Assembly: GCF_048771995.1 (NCBI RefSeq)
Contig: NC_133024.1
Location: forward strand, 28,722,001 to 28,786,000
Direction of reading: 5' to 3'
DNA length: 64,000 bases
Source: Taeniopygia guttata
Lineage: Eukaryota > Chordata > Aves > Passeriformes > Estrildidae
Shown here: positions 28,301 to 41,800 of the stretch, piece after piece
How the letters are laid out: every line of letters begins with the position of its first letter
Position numbering within the stretch: the stretch's first letter is position 1
Translations under genes and position numbers: made by a program
Notes under the pieces: generated by a model
Told to the model about the DNA's origin: nothing
Databases searched by the model: none
What the model saw: only the letters and a program-made list of their open reading frames with translations

Positions 28301-29789
28301 TAATAATTATATATATATATATATAAAATAAATATATTCATGTCAGATAAAGAAAATAAAGTAAAATTTCTGACTTCTAGATTTGTGTTGCTTAAGAAAG
28401 GAAGATGAAATGTGATTTTATACTTAGTTATGGGATACTTCATATTTCTTAGCAGGTGTGATAGAATATGAACAGCTACACTTTAGTATAAAGATCTAAT
28501 CGTCAAGTAAGGATGGGAATATGATGCATATATTTTGCTGGAAGAAATTCTGTATTAGCTGAAATTCAGTATTACACTGCAGGATGCATACTGATATCAC
28601 TGATTTTTGGTTTAAGGCAGCAAAATTGTGTTCCAGACTCTGCTGTTGCCTGACCTAGAAAAAAACATGTCTCTGTTTCATCAGCTGTAAAGAAGTGTCC
28701 TTTATGACTTGCTTTAGATAAAGTTTGATGGTGCTGCGTGTTACTGCAGTATAGTCTGTAACTATGCAGTTAAAACCACTTCATACTGTTTAAAGTGATT
28801 TTCATGGGGTTTTGTTGTCATTGTTGGCCTTTTGGGGTTTTTTGTTTGTTTGTTGGGGATTTTTTTTAAGAAGGATGTGACACATTGAAAAAACAGGAAA
28901 AAAATATCTCCACTCCCAATAAAAGCTGTTCTGATTCCCAATGTTGATGCAGGAGAGAACACGGAGTGCCCTCTTGGAGAGCCTTTTTGAGGAGCTGCAG
29001 CTTCGCAGCCGCAGCATGATGGGATTACCTGTAGGGGAGGATGACAAGATAGAGAATGGCAGTGGGGGCTTCCTCGAGAACTTCAAGGTGAGCCTTTCTA
29101 CAAACCTACAGTGTGGTCTAGAGTTCCATACTGGCCCTTAGAAGCCAAAATCTCTATGCTTTGTGCTGGTGTCAAGTGTCAGATGTGGTTTTAATCCATG
29201 ATTTACAGAAGAAGGAGTCAGTGTTTGCAAAAGGAGTTGTAATAACTAGGAGCAAGGGGCTTTCAGTTCCTACAGCAGATCTCTTTCAATTAATTTTCAT
29301 TATAACTGAAAGAATTGCAGTAGCCACTGCAAAAGTTTCTAACTTATCTCTGAGTGTACTGTCTAGAAAAACTGTGATACTTTACTTACCTTCTAAAAGC
29401 CAGAGTTAATTTAACTTTTTCAGTGTAGATGGCATGTTAGGGGGTTTTTATTGTTGATTTTTTTTAATAAACCAGGTGACAGAACTTTCTTTTAGAAGTG
29501 ATAAAGGTAATTGATATGAGAATGCAAAGGTTTTGTATGAATGGGCAAATTGAGTTTTGAACGGGTTATACAGAAAGAATCTTTATTGCTTTCCTATTCT
29601 ATCTTCTTGCCCTTTCCCACTTAACATGGGAAGTCCCTTGCCACTTCTTTTATATAAGTTATCATGACTTTATGGCTTTATATGGTAGGTCAATTAGAGT
29701 TATTAAGGTCTGTGAAACTAACCTGTTCACAAATAGGTTTGGTAGCTGTGTGCATAGATTTGGTCAGGTCTGGGATGCTTTGGTGAGGG

Positions 29790-29822
<33 letters not shown>

Positions 29823-32800
29823 TACAAACTGCCTTTGCTGCTAACCATGAATTTTAACCCATCCATGTCTTACACTAATTCTCCCAAAATGTCCTTTTAT
29901 GACTTCTGGCAGATGCTGGGATTTGCACATCATGTACACAGATGACATTTGTAAAAGGCTGGAAAAGGCTGAGTTAAGTCAGAAAATGGCTTTTTTAAAT
30001 TGCTGCAGATTTTGAACGGCTGCTTTCCCATTGAAACCAGAATTCAAGCTCATATGAGACTGAACCTTACAGCCTTGAACGGGAGTTTGATTTTGTGTTT
30101 TATAGCCTGTACTGGATAGGACTGCTCCAAATGATGCTGTTTAATCCAGTGTGCTGGGATACTGGTAGGAAACCTCTATTTATTGCAATAGGAGAAGGGA
30201 AGTGAAACTAGAGAATATACTTGATGAAGAAGTCTTTCCAGAGCTCCATGAATCAGCTAGGACCAATCTAAGGTGCTGCCTTCTAGGAGTTAGGATCTGT
30301 GTGGTTCTGGTGTCAGTCTGTCACAACTTCCCACTCAATCTGTGGTGCTTCACACACTACCCTGCTGTGTGCATGTCTATATGTGTATATCTGTGTTTGT
30401 CTGTTTCCCTGCCTCCCTCCTGTTCAGCGGGTGATCAGAGGCCGCAGCCAGAGCCTGGATACCATGGGGATATCCATGAGAAAGCAGCAGCCAGCCACCC
30501 TGCCCAGCCGCCCAGCTACAGCTGGCCTTGCCCTCAGCCAGAGTGTCGCCGAGGGCCCTAAGGCCATTGCTGCGGTAAGGTATTCGGGTGGGCTGTAAGA
30601 AGAGAACCCGGCATACCTTTGTAACCACTCATACATTTCCTTTCCCTATTAGTTTGTCCCCTTGTCCCACTGTGAATCTTTTCGATGTATCATCCCATTT
30701 CACAAGTGATGACAGCATGCGTTGCAGTCTGTTTTGTCTGTGCCCATCTCTAGCGCCAGTTCATGTAAACTAGAGCTGAGATTGATGCAGACTGGGAATG
30801 ATTCTACATCAGACATCTATCTCTGATATCCTGGATTAGATCCTGCACGGTGCCGTGTGTTAAAAAATGCATGCACCGTGGTTTGGCTGGAACGGTACTG
30901 TATTGTCATATGGCAAGACCTGAGAACATAAGGACACTAGAACTGTTTCATTTTCTTTGATTTCACCAATCAGACTGTTTTCTGTAATATAAACAGGTGC
31001 ACAAGATATTCAAGGTGCTGTTTTGATGTGAATAGAATTTGCATGTTGTGAACAAACAGCAGAATTAATAAAGTTTGAGGTCGGGAAAAGAATGAATATT
31101 TCTAGTCACTATCAAAGCCTTTCTTATTTGATAGGGATACTAAATATATGTGACCAATGAATTAAAAATCTATCACAAATCTTTCTAGAAAAGGAACCGT
31201 GTTTCTAATACTGAAAATATGATTACCTGGGCCAAAGTACATCCAACTGGTTGTGGTCTCTGCACTGATGTCAATACAGGCAAACTACAAAAAAAAACCA
31301 TCTCTGAGTAAGCCAAGAAGGTGCCCTTCAGTGTGAAGATTTCTTGGTGACAGTTTACTTGGTTGTATGCATTCTTTATGTCAATACAACGAAGTCGCAG
31401 CGTACTAATGACTTGGGTTTGCTACCTCCTTTGCTCTTTTAACTTCTGGTTTTCTTTATCTTTCTGGTTTGCCTCTCCTCTCACCATATGGGGATACCTC
31501 CTTTCCCAAGCCTTTGTTCTACCTTTGTTTCTTTATAACTCTGTTCCTTTCTCACACCACCTTTATAAGCCCTGGCTGCTCTTGCTCGCTGACAGAAAGT
31601 ACTCCTTGCACAGGTGGAGCTGAGCTCTTGTATTGCAGTAAAGGAGAGGATCTGGATCCATGTTGCAAACTCTTCTATGCTTTCAGCTCTCCACAGCTTT
31701 TCCTGTCTTGTTCCTCTCCTTTCTGTCATGCTTTCCTTTTTTCTAGTCTTTTGCCTTGCCTGGTAGGAGCCCATCACGTACTCGAGCCAGCCGCTTCCAC
31801 GGGCGACGGAGTAGTGCCATTGGCATTGAAAACATACAGGAGGAAAAGAGGTATGAGCTGTGGGGAGACGAGACAAAGAGGGTAAAAATGCCAAGAGGAG
31901 ATGAGAAAAGGAACATAGAAAGGCACATACAGGCAGAGGGGGAACCATCAGGAATGAGAACTAAAATGGAAATTGTTGGAATGGGAAGAAAGGGGACTGG
32001 TTGTCCACTGATGGAGGAATGGACAAATAACAAAAACAGACAAAATTAAAAGAGGGCATTTGGAATTGGAGAGAAACAGTATTTGAATAAGAATGGAGAA
32101 AATGGGTGGAGGAACATTATAAGATCACTCTTAAATATTGTGCAGTATGATCCAGGACTTGAGAGTTTCCTGTGCTTCACTCACCACTTTAGAAGCAAGT
32201 CAGATGAAAGGCTGGTATTTGGGAAGGACCTGCTTGTTTGTTTGATTTCATGTTAAAATATTCAAATAGGCAAAGCTTCTGGTAACTTAAAGGATTTATT
32301 TTAAAAAGCTTTAAGTCCAAATGACTAGTGTTTAAGTTAGATCATCTGAGAAATAATTATAATTAATGGATAATATGCTGATTCAAGGAGTGATTTGGCA
32401 TATATGACAGAATTATAACCTTTCAAAAGTTGTCTACTGGTCATGAGAGATTATTTAGTTAAATTACAAATTTCTCGCAGCTCTAGCTGAGACATCTTTT
32501 TAAGATTATACAGTCTCAAAAGTCACATGAATGCTCTACATCTAATATGCAGTTTTCCCAGTTGCAAGAATTCCAGGAAACAGCTTAAAGACTGGGTGCA
32601 AAAAGGGGAAAGTGATCTCTAAAGTGGAAACTAGTTATTTTAGAAGGAAATTACTGCATTTTGACTTCTTTCTTAATGAGGTGCCTATGACCTAATCTGA
32701 GTAAAAATAGAACTTCTTTTGAGAAAAATTAAATCTTCAGAGGCAGCTGCCCTGTAACAGTCTAAGCTATTACAGTAGCCACAGCTTCTCACTACTTTAA

Positions 32801-35800
32801 ATACTTCTGTACCTTAGGCAGCTGTGTCCTTCAATCCATTACTTTGTGTACAACAACTGTTTCTATCCCCTTGAAGGATCTGTAAAACTTTCCTACTACA
32901 GGGAAAAACCCTGGATTTATTTTCTTTTTTTTCCCTGCTCTTTGCTTGGAGGGATCTGATGAACTAATTGGCTTATTTAGCTTTCCTTTTGCTTATTTGT
33001 AAACTTAGATGTGGGGAACTCTAGGGAGCCTTAGTCTGTATTTTCTGAAAGACTTTTTGGGTCATTCCTGAAGGTGCAGTTTCACTAGCAACTGCTTTAA
33101 TAGTTCGTTGTTATTGAAAGCAGATGTGATACTTCCCCAATGTCCCTTTCATCTACCCAATCCTGATTATTCCTTGTGATGATTGCTCACATCCCTAGTG
33201 GGCTTTTCATGGAACTGATTCAGCCCATTAATCAAATAGAAAAAGTATCAGCTTTCTTTCACTGGATTAATTGTCTGCCAGGTTCTGCCATGAACTGGCT
33301 CGTGGAGAAGTCTGATGGGTACCAGGACTGGTGGAAAGTGCACTCAGCAAGAATGAAGGAGGCTGGAGTATGCTCTCTTTCTGGGAACAGTGAGCTCAAA
33401 GTGTCATGTGTGACTTCACCCTGAAGTAGTAATTTAATGTCATGCAAGCTTTGCTGACAGAGCTGACCTGGTCCATTGCACTTGTTTGTTGTCAGAGTTT
33501 CAGGATTGTTTTGATTTTAGAGTTACTTTTTGTCAGGGTAATTTCCAGTCTCACAAACAATCATATTAGCATAAGTGAGGGTGTCAGACATTGTGATGTG
33601 ATGGGCACAGGTAGGGTCAACTGATCACGAGAGCTGAGGAAGAACTTTGTGACAAACTCCATCACTGAAGCCCTAAGAAATCCCACAAAATCCCTTAGTT
33701 GTCCTTTCTTTAATTAAATATGCCTCTCATTTCAGTTACTCACACAGACAACCTTCTTCAGAGGTATCTTGACAAGTCCTAGTAGCAATAACACTTTTGT
33801 AACCATCATATTTACTCTCTCTATTAAATCCTATAGCTTCCTAAGACCAGTGGAATGGGGAGGATAGAGGAAAAAGTAAAAAAAAATTAAAGGTGAATAC
33901 TGAAATTCATTCAGGCCTTTATATCAATTCAAAAGCAGCTTAAAGTTGGCCAATTCCAGATGTCACATGTCACATTTTCAACACAACTGTGTTTGCTTCC
34001 CTTTTACATGTATACAGGAGATACAGCTTTCTACTGTGTCTTGTAACGGCACAGTAGTTAGACTAGATGGTAGTTAACTCTGGCCCTGGGGTATAGCTGG
34101 TTTCTTTTTTCTCCCAGCAGAGACACCACAGAGAGGATACAAAGGGTGTTGGACAGTCCAGGAACTTTCTTTGACCTGAAGTCTGATGGATCATCCAGTC
34201 CCAGCTCTCCAGAGTTCCCCAGCAGGAAGAGCAAGTGAGTTGAAAATAAATTTTAGTATTTGAAAGATGCTCACTGTCTCTCGTATTGGCTTAAGTGTGG
34301 TGCATGTCTTGCTCTGTTGGAGGCTTTACTGAAATTGTCCACATCAGGCATTGTAGCATCTCAAAAGTTGGATGTCTGGCTGTGGCACAGTAATTCAGAG
34401 CCTGTCAGGAACTTGGCTTTCTTAAACAGATCGTGATGAAAGATCGGAGCACTTGATTTTGGTTATATCTCTACTGTAATGTGAGCTTGCATCCAACAGG
34501 ATACACAAAATCCTAGCTGTCCAATTATCCATGTTTACTCATGTGTATGTTTCCTCTGTAGTTTGCTCTGGAGTGATTTTGGAGCTTCATGGAGAAGCTT
34601 GGACAAGGGTATGTTGGGATGTTGGGTTGTACTCAAGTTCTGCCCCTTTAAGCAGGATTCATGCCGCTGCTCCCAACCAGCGTGAACTAACCTGTTTCCA
34701 GTCTCCCCAAAGTGTTACAGCAGGATTCCAGCACGGTCCATGTGTTGCACCTATGTTTCATTGCTAAAGCACGCCATACCACACCCAGTGGTATGTGCAA
34801 AACACTTCATGCAGTAGTCTGCAAGTTAATTCTCCAGTTTCTGGTTGTCAAAAACTGGAAAAATGCAATTTCCTGGTAGTGGAGCTTTGCTGCTTCTAAG
34901 CTGTATTGTACTGGGATGTGAGCCTACCTAGAGCACTTCAGGGACCACCCATTTACATTTCCAAGACCCCAGAACAGCCTGTTTTTAAATTAAAGGCTGC
35001 AGCTGACTTTCTGGAACATTTTGCCACACCTAACTTTTTTCAAGAGAACTTGGATGAGACCTGTGGCAAGAAAGGTAGCAAGTACTTTATATTAGGGCAT
35101 TTCCCTTCCTCAGAACTGTGGAGACTCTTAAAGAAATTTCAGGAGGTGCCCTATGGTTATAGTTGCTTCAGGTACCAAATTTGACAAGGAAGGGCTGCTC
35201 TTCCAACTACATCCAATGCTCCCTAAGAATTACAAGCTGGCGACTACCTGCAATAGTTCAGCTATGTCATTGTATGCTGTAGGACTGCTCAGAATTTTGT
35301 CACAGCCAAGGTGCAGTGTTCTAGGTTTTGTGTATGTATTAGTTTCTGGATTGGATGAGTGCCCAGATTTTTGGTGTGGAGGAGAATGGGAGCACATCTA
35401 GGAGATACAGACCATTTAAGGTGCTAGCTCTGGCAGCTAAGTACTAGAGGGAATGCAGGACATGGAACTGCTGATTAGTCGGCGCCCCCCCCATCTTCCA
35501 GCATTACCACATCATTCCACCTTCCCTTCCTCATCCTGCCTGGGGCCTTGTTAGTGGACTAGAAGTTCCTGACAGGCATGTGTGAGGGACTCTTGCTCTG
35601 ATTAGATACCTGATTACCTTGCATAATCACCAAGAATTCTGCTTCCCCCATTTCCCAACCCCCATTCTCCATCAGCTGAGGAGGTGAGCCAGGTGCAATG
35701 GCTATTTCAAGTTGGTATCCACATGCTTTCAGAGAGCAAACGTAGCATGGGAGTTTACTAACAATACTTGCATGGATATTGTTTATGCACATTAGGCATG

Positions 35801-38800
35801 ACCTGTGTGATTTGTCAGTCTGTCTAGTTCTGTTCCCAGGATTCTTTTTCCAGTTATGGACTCAAAACCACTTAGGATCACCAGAATAAAAGAAGTATTT
35901 TCATATCTGTGGTGGTTAAGCCCATTCCTGGACAGTTCATTTACAAGGTGGGATGCAGCATGGAGTTTTTGCACAATTAGTGATTAGTCAGAGTTATGAT
36001 CTCAGAGTTAGGGACTAGCCTATGTGCAGCCATACTTTTTGCATGACATCGGGGAGAGGGAATTAAGAACATGTAACTCCACCATGTGAAGCACACCATT
36101 TTCAGCAAGACAGTATTAGCACAACATTGCAGGAGAAGGCTGGGAGTGTACAGTCTGTCTTGGAGACAGTTTACTGGCGTTCTGCTAAAATAGCCTACTT
36201 GTTGTTTATCAGCTGTGAAACCAGGATCAAGATGTAGGCATACTTCTGATGCAAAAGAGTTCTGCCTCATTCTAGAATAATTTAAGTAGTCCCTATAAAA
36301 TAACAGAATGGGCTGTCCCTGGTCGTATGTCATCAGTCCACTCCTGGTTCTCTCCATAGAGTCACAAGAAATTTCTGTTACCTCAGAAATGTCCAGCATG
36401 ATGCTACTGGTCTTACATAATCATTTCAGATTCAAAACTTGGAATGATCGACCTCTCACCTGTGTTCTACTAAAAGAAACTTGGAAATAAATGCAAAGGG
36501 TACACATAAGTAATAGATTAATTATTTACAGTAGAGGTAAAGCAACATGCTGCTGAGTTTAACAGACATTTATACAGTGATCAGCCAGCAATCCATGAAA
36601 CTGCATTTGTTCACTTGAGCTAACGGTGTCTTCTCTCCCACATACAGGGACAATTGTCCTTAGTTTTTCTGCTTTACTGTTCAGGTAGCCTTCCATGTAA
36701 TCCTTCTTCTCAAGGGACAGACTCAAAAGAATGAACCCAGCCTATGTAACCAAGTAGTAGAGCTCCTGAGGATCACACAACTCTCTGGGTTGCATCTGAA
36801 AAATCAAGCACTGTACTGTGTATGTCCATATGCTAGGAAAAGTACATGGGTTTTTTGTATGTGTGTTTTCCCTCCTCAGACACATCTGAGTGGGGACATC
36901 AAGCCAATCAGGAGTGGACCGGATGCTACTCAGTCATTGGGTACCTCACTGAAGACACTGGCAAGACTTTTGGGGTGAAATCAGAGTCCTGGCTAAGAGG
37001 AGCATGAACGTACTTAGAGGACCCCAAGGACTGTGGAGAGACCGAGTGGCACCAAGTAACGCTCCACTGGCAGATCCTGGAGCAGGAATTCTGTGAGAGG
37101 GAGATGGACAGATAGCTCCTGTTGGAGCATTTTGGCTCTGTGCTCTTTCTATTGCCAAATCAGCAGCCACTGAACCAACCTCTACTAGTGATGGGGAACG
37201 GAGGCCACCTTGAGTGCAACCCCTTCTCTTCCCTTCCTCTCCTCTCAGATGAGTGAGAATAGTTTGGCCTGCAGAAGGCAAGAGCAGAAGGACACAACTC
37301 CACCTCTGTCTCTAGTGCCTTGACACAGGTCAAGAAATGCAGTGCAGAGAACAAGAATGGAGACACCTGCTGAGGAAGGGTGCTGAGAAGGAGATACTTT
37401 GTGGAAATCTAGATCCCACTTCACTTAGATTCATGTTATTGATTTGCTCTGCTAAGGGAGAAGCATGTTGGCCTTCATTTCCTCCAAAATATATTTCCTA
37501 ATCTCTTGAGGAAATATCTTTGGCCTTTATTGGCCCTGTCTTTACTGTTCTCCTTGTTGCATGCTGGCATGTAATATGCCTGGGACTTTAGGTTTCACAA
37601 CTGCTTGTAGGTCAAGACTGGCCACATTTTGCAGTGTTTCTGAAGGAATAAATATATTTAGTATGTTAAAGGTGTCTTATCTTTCTTGCCTCTCGTAACT
37701 TTTTTTTTGTTCCTTAACATTTTTAAGCACTTAATCGCTCTCTTACTAGCTTGCTTCTTACGCAGACAATGAGTATTTCACCATAAATTTGGTACTTAAA
37801 TGCACAGTGCACCTTCTACTATTTAAGTGTGTCAGCCTCATGGCCTGGTATATCTCCTAAATGACTCTAAACAGTGGATCCCAAATTCTCAGCTGGGAAG
37901 AGCTGACCTTATGGATCTTCTTTGATAGATCTGAAACATGCACCAGGCTACCTCAATGACTGTTCCATTTGATGGAGTGGTGGTAAAGGGATCCAATACA
38001 GTTTGATTTGAATATCCCCTTTGAATGGCCTTGGGAGCTAAATTTTAGTGGGACAGACCTACAGGAGTCAGTCTATTGGCAACTGGGCACATGGAAAATC
38101 ACCAGGGTGGGAATCCTGACCTAGGTGTTTTCCTGTCTGTAAGCAGGAGGAATGCTCTAACTGGTCTGTGCAAGAGCTTGGCACTTGATCCTACATAGTT
38201 TTACACTGAGACATCCTGCAATAATGCAGATCTCAGTAATGTGTTTCTACCTCCCCACTGCATCCTTAAACTTTTTTAGTTAACTGTTCTGTAATACTGG
38301 TTAATGTGTATCTGCTTTCCTGCTTCCTCCTGTTACACCTGTACAGAAAACAGCAGTAACAATTTATAAGCTCTGTGACATGAAAAGCATGCTTTTTATG
38401 GTCCCTTTGTTCTGCCTGGAATTTCAGATAAGACAAAACACGATAGCCTGAGAGTGGCTGTGGGAATGGGTGGCCTAGACTGGACTGCACCTGCCCTTCA
38501 TAATCAGTTTAACATCTCTTCATTCTGTATTTAGGCTCTTAATATCCCACAGTAGGGCATCTGTTGATTTTAATGAATGTCTAGATGTATTTTATATTTA
38601 AGTGCAGGTGCTTTGAGTCACTCTGCTTTATTACACTTAGGTCTGTGACTTAAAAGTTCATTCAGACTTGTCCTTTCATATAGTTATCCAGAATGGAGAC
38701 AGAGAATTGGTGTTTCTCCTAAATGATGTAGCAACTAGAAATTAAGGTATGCATGCCAGTTCACCTGAATTCTGTTTCTAGGTGGAAAAACTAGCTGTGG

Positions 38801-41800
38801 ATGAATAATATATTCTTATTGTTTCTGACTGCTACATAATAAAGCTACGCCTCAAAAAGTTAAGCCTGTGTGTAACAATAAGCATGATGATGTTGAATGC
38901 TTGCATTTCACAGAATGCTCAGGAGTCAGACTTCAGGATACTGTGTGATACAGCCACTCTCACGTTCATCATCCAGTGTAAGCAGTTGTTGTAGTGGATT
39001 GAGGGAAAATGGAACATCAGAGGAAGAGAAGAATGACAGGGTGGGTGTATGATCTCTAACAAACAGAGGCTACCCTCCCTGATTTTACCAGGTGCATTAT
39101 TAAAACACATCTTCTTTGCCCTCTCCAGGAGCTGACGTGCTCACTTAAGGGCCCTCCAAAACAGGATTCAATGATTCAGAGTATGTGGCTGGATGACAGT
39201 GACTGCACACCCAGTACTTCTAGCTCACCAGGTAAAAAAGAAAGAAAAATAGAAAAAACCCTCTACTTATGCTTGTAGAAGCATATGAGAGGTAGAGCCA
39301 AATCTTTTATATGCTGTACTTAGTATTTTAGTAGCACAGGTAGATGACAGCTCAGGAAAATGGGGAGAAAATCTGCCATGCAATGTTCAATTGGGAAAGA
39401 ATAGTGCTCTACATACTGCAAAAGGAGTTACAGTAGACTGCAAAGAATGAAAGTGTTCATATGTTTTCTGTGGAGAGCTGTGGTTGCATTTCTGAATGCA
39501 GTACCCATATAAACTAGATTGGATATGGGATTATAGGAACTGCTTCCTGAACCAAGCAGTATGCTCCTGAGAAGGTGGGTAATCAGGAAGCTAACCTGCA
39601 CCAAGAGTTTTTTGCCGAGGTTGGGCTCGTAGTCTAGTACTTGATTAAAGCTGACGTAGTTGCTTAACATCAACTTGGATCCATTCACAGTGCAGAGGTG
39701 ATTATAGTCCTTAGAAGTTCTCTTCAGTCCTGCAGCAGGGACACCCATTGCATTTCCTGCTGTGGAGCTGGATCACCTGCCTGATCTCAGACCCTGTTTG
39801 CAGTTGTGTTTCACTTTGTTAAAATGAACTGGTTTGGATTGAAGCATTTCTTGTTGAGCATCAGCCTTAAGCTAAAATTAGGGAAAGTTTAAATCCATTT
39901 CAGTCTGTTTCTGAGAATGAAGCTGTGTAAGATTTTGGGAAAGTATGATTGAAAAGACTAAGCTTCTGAATTTGGGAAGTCATTAGAAACTGTGAAAGGC
40001 AAAACATTTAGCATTTGTTGCTGGAAGACTGGAATAGGAGCATGTTGAGATGGTAAGAGATACTACGGATTATGTGTATGGCAAAGAAAAGAGTTGGTTG
40101 GAATGAACTGTGAAATCTTTATAGGAATTGTGTGAAAAAGGATTGTTTGTAAAGATTACAAGGGTCAGAAAGTGGAGACAACTTGGAGAATTGAGTTAGG
40201 TCTCATTCTCCACTGCTGCTGTATATGAGATATCAAGAGTGGCTGTCAGATAGATCCCTGCATAAAATTGTCTGTATCTTAGCAACATCACTGAAGATGT
40301 GATATTGTCAGATATTCTGCAGAGATTGCTGTTCTGTCAGATAGTCCTCTTTTGTTGTGGATGCTGGAGGCAGGGATGCTTTCCATTAGCTTCTGCTGCT
40401 CTTTACAGATAGTTTCTCTGTCTGCTGACTCTTTATTGTCTTACAGTGTATAAATCATTAATATACATCACTGAGAATAATCATTACAGAGAATGCAGTG
40501 TAAAGTTTAACATATTTTTTAGATTTTACAGCCCTGGGGACAGAGAGCATTATCCTGGTGGTTTAGTTTTGCCCTTTATTGAGTTATCCAGTAAGTAGTC
40601 AGCCACAGTTAATGCACTGTGTAAAATCAGACAAACTGATTTTTTTTTTTAATGGAGAAACCTAAGACAATTCCACTGTGAGTCTAGATCCTATGCTGAA
40701 TAAATCCAGCATTCCTAACCCATGTACACATTCTTGGCTTCTCCAATTTGCCTTTTAGATTGAGAGAGCAAAGTTACAGGAAAAAAAAATGTCAGCAGTC
40801 TGTGGTCATTATGCTCCCAGATCATGACATAGAGAACTGCCTTTGCCAAAATATTTTCTGAGTTGGCTTTAAAGCAACAACATGTCTCATGTGACAGTGC
40901 ATGTCACATGAGGCAGAAGTGACTTTCTCCCTAGCCTCAAGGGCAAGATAAAAATTCAGCTATAACTCTCCTTAACACTTAGACACTACCAGTTGTGTTA
41001 GATATGTTTTTATTTAGGTACTTGGCCTATTAGGCCTATTAGGCCACTTCCTACAATAAACATACATCATAATTAAATTTCAGCATAGTGGAACTGGGAT
41101 ATATACAAAATAGAGAAGGACCCTCATATTGTAAATTCATGATGTTTAGAACCACAGTTTAGCAGCACTTGGCAGTGATTCACCAGTTTTGCTTTTAAAT
41201 CTCAATTTTAAATTACATAATTACACTGGGAAAGGGGATCATCTGCCTTGGAAAAAATGCTGAAAAAATAGTTGCATCTTATCTGTTTCCTAGAAAATAC
41301 TGGTGTGATCACATATAAGTAAAAAAAACCAAAAAACTAAAAAGAAAGAAGTATTCCTGGGAAAAGCACTTAGCTTACCATCTTACTGCAGGAATCCCTT
41401 ATTAGCTTTCTTCACTTTCCTGATTGAATGGTGGTTAGATACGCCATCAGAGGTATTCACCTGCCCATTATACCCCTTAGCACATTCCGCACTAATATCA
41501 AGTCTTTAATTCAAACTCTTCCCATTTTTCCTCTGATTTAAAGAAAAGATTTAATATTTTATAATACAGATTTATTTTGTGATGCAGCTATGCATAAGCT
41601 TCCACAGACTGTACTGGTTGGAAATTACCATATTTAGCAATTTTAACCATAGAATGGATAGAATGGAGGATCATCCAAGAGTAATGTAGAATAGTTTAGG
41701 AAGACTGTTATGTTAAAGACATCTTACTCATTTTTTGAGAAATGTGTATGGTGAATATAAGATGATTACAGAAAGCAAAAGAATGCTCTTAATTGTGAAT

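Noticed and set aside
36880-37670. Possible alternative terminal exon in intron 19, with acceptor, open stretch and AATAAA at 37647
   Set aside because: The upstream exon ends in phase 2, which gives an immediate stop; the open frame is in a different phase and has no family similarity.
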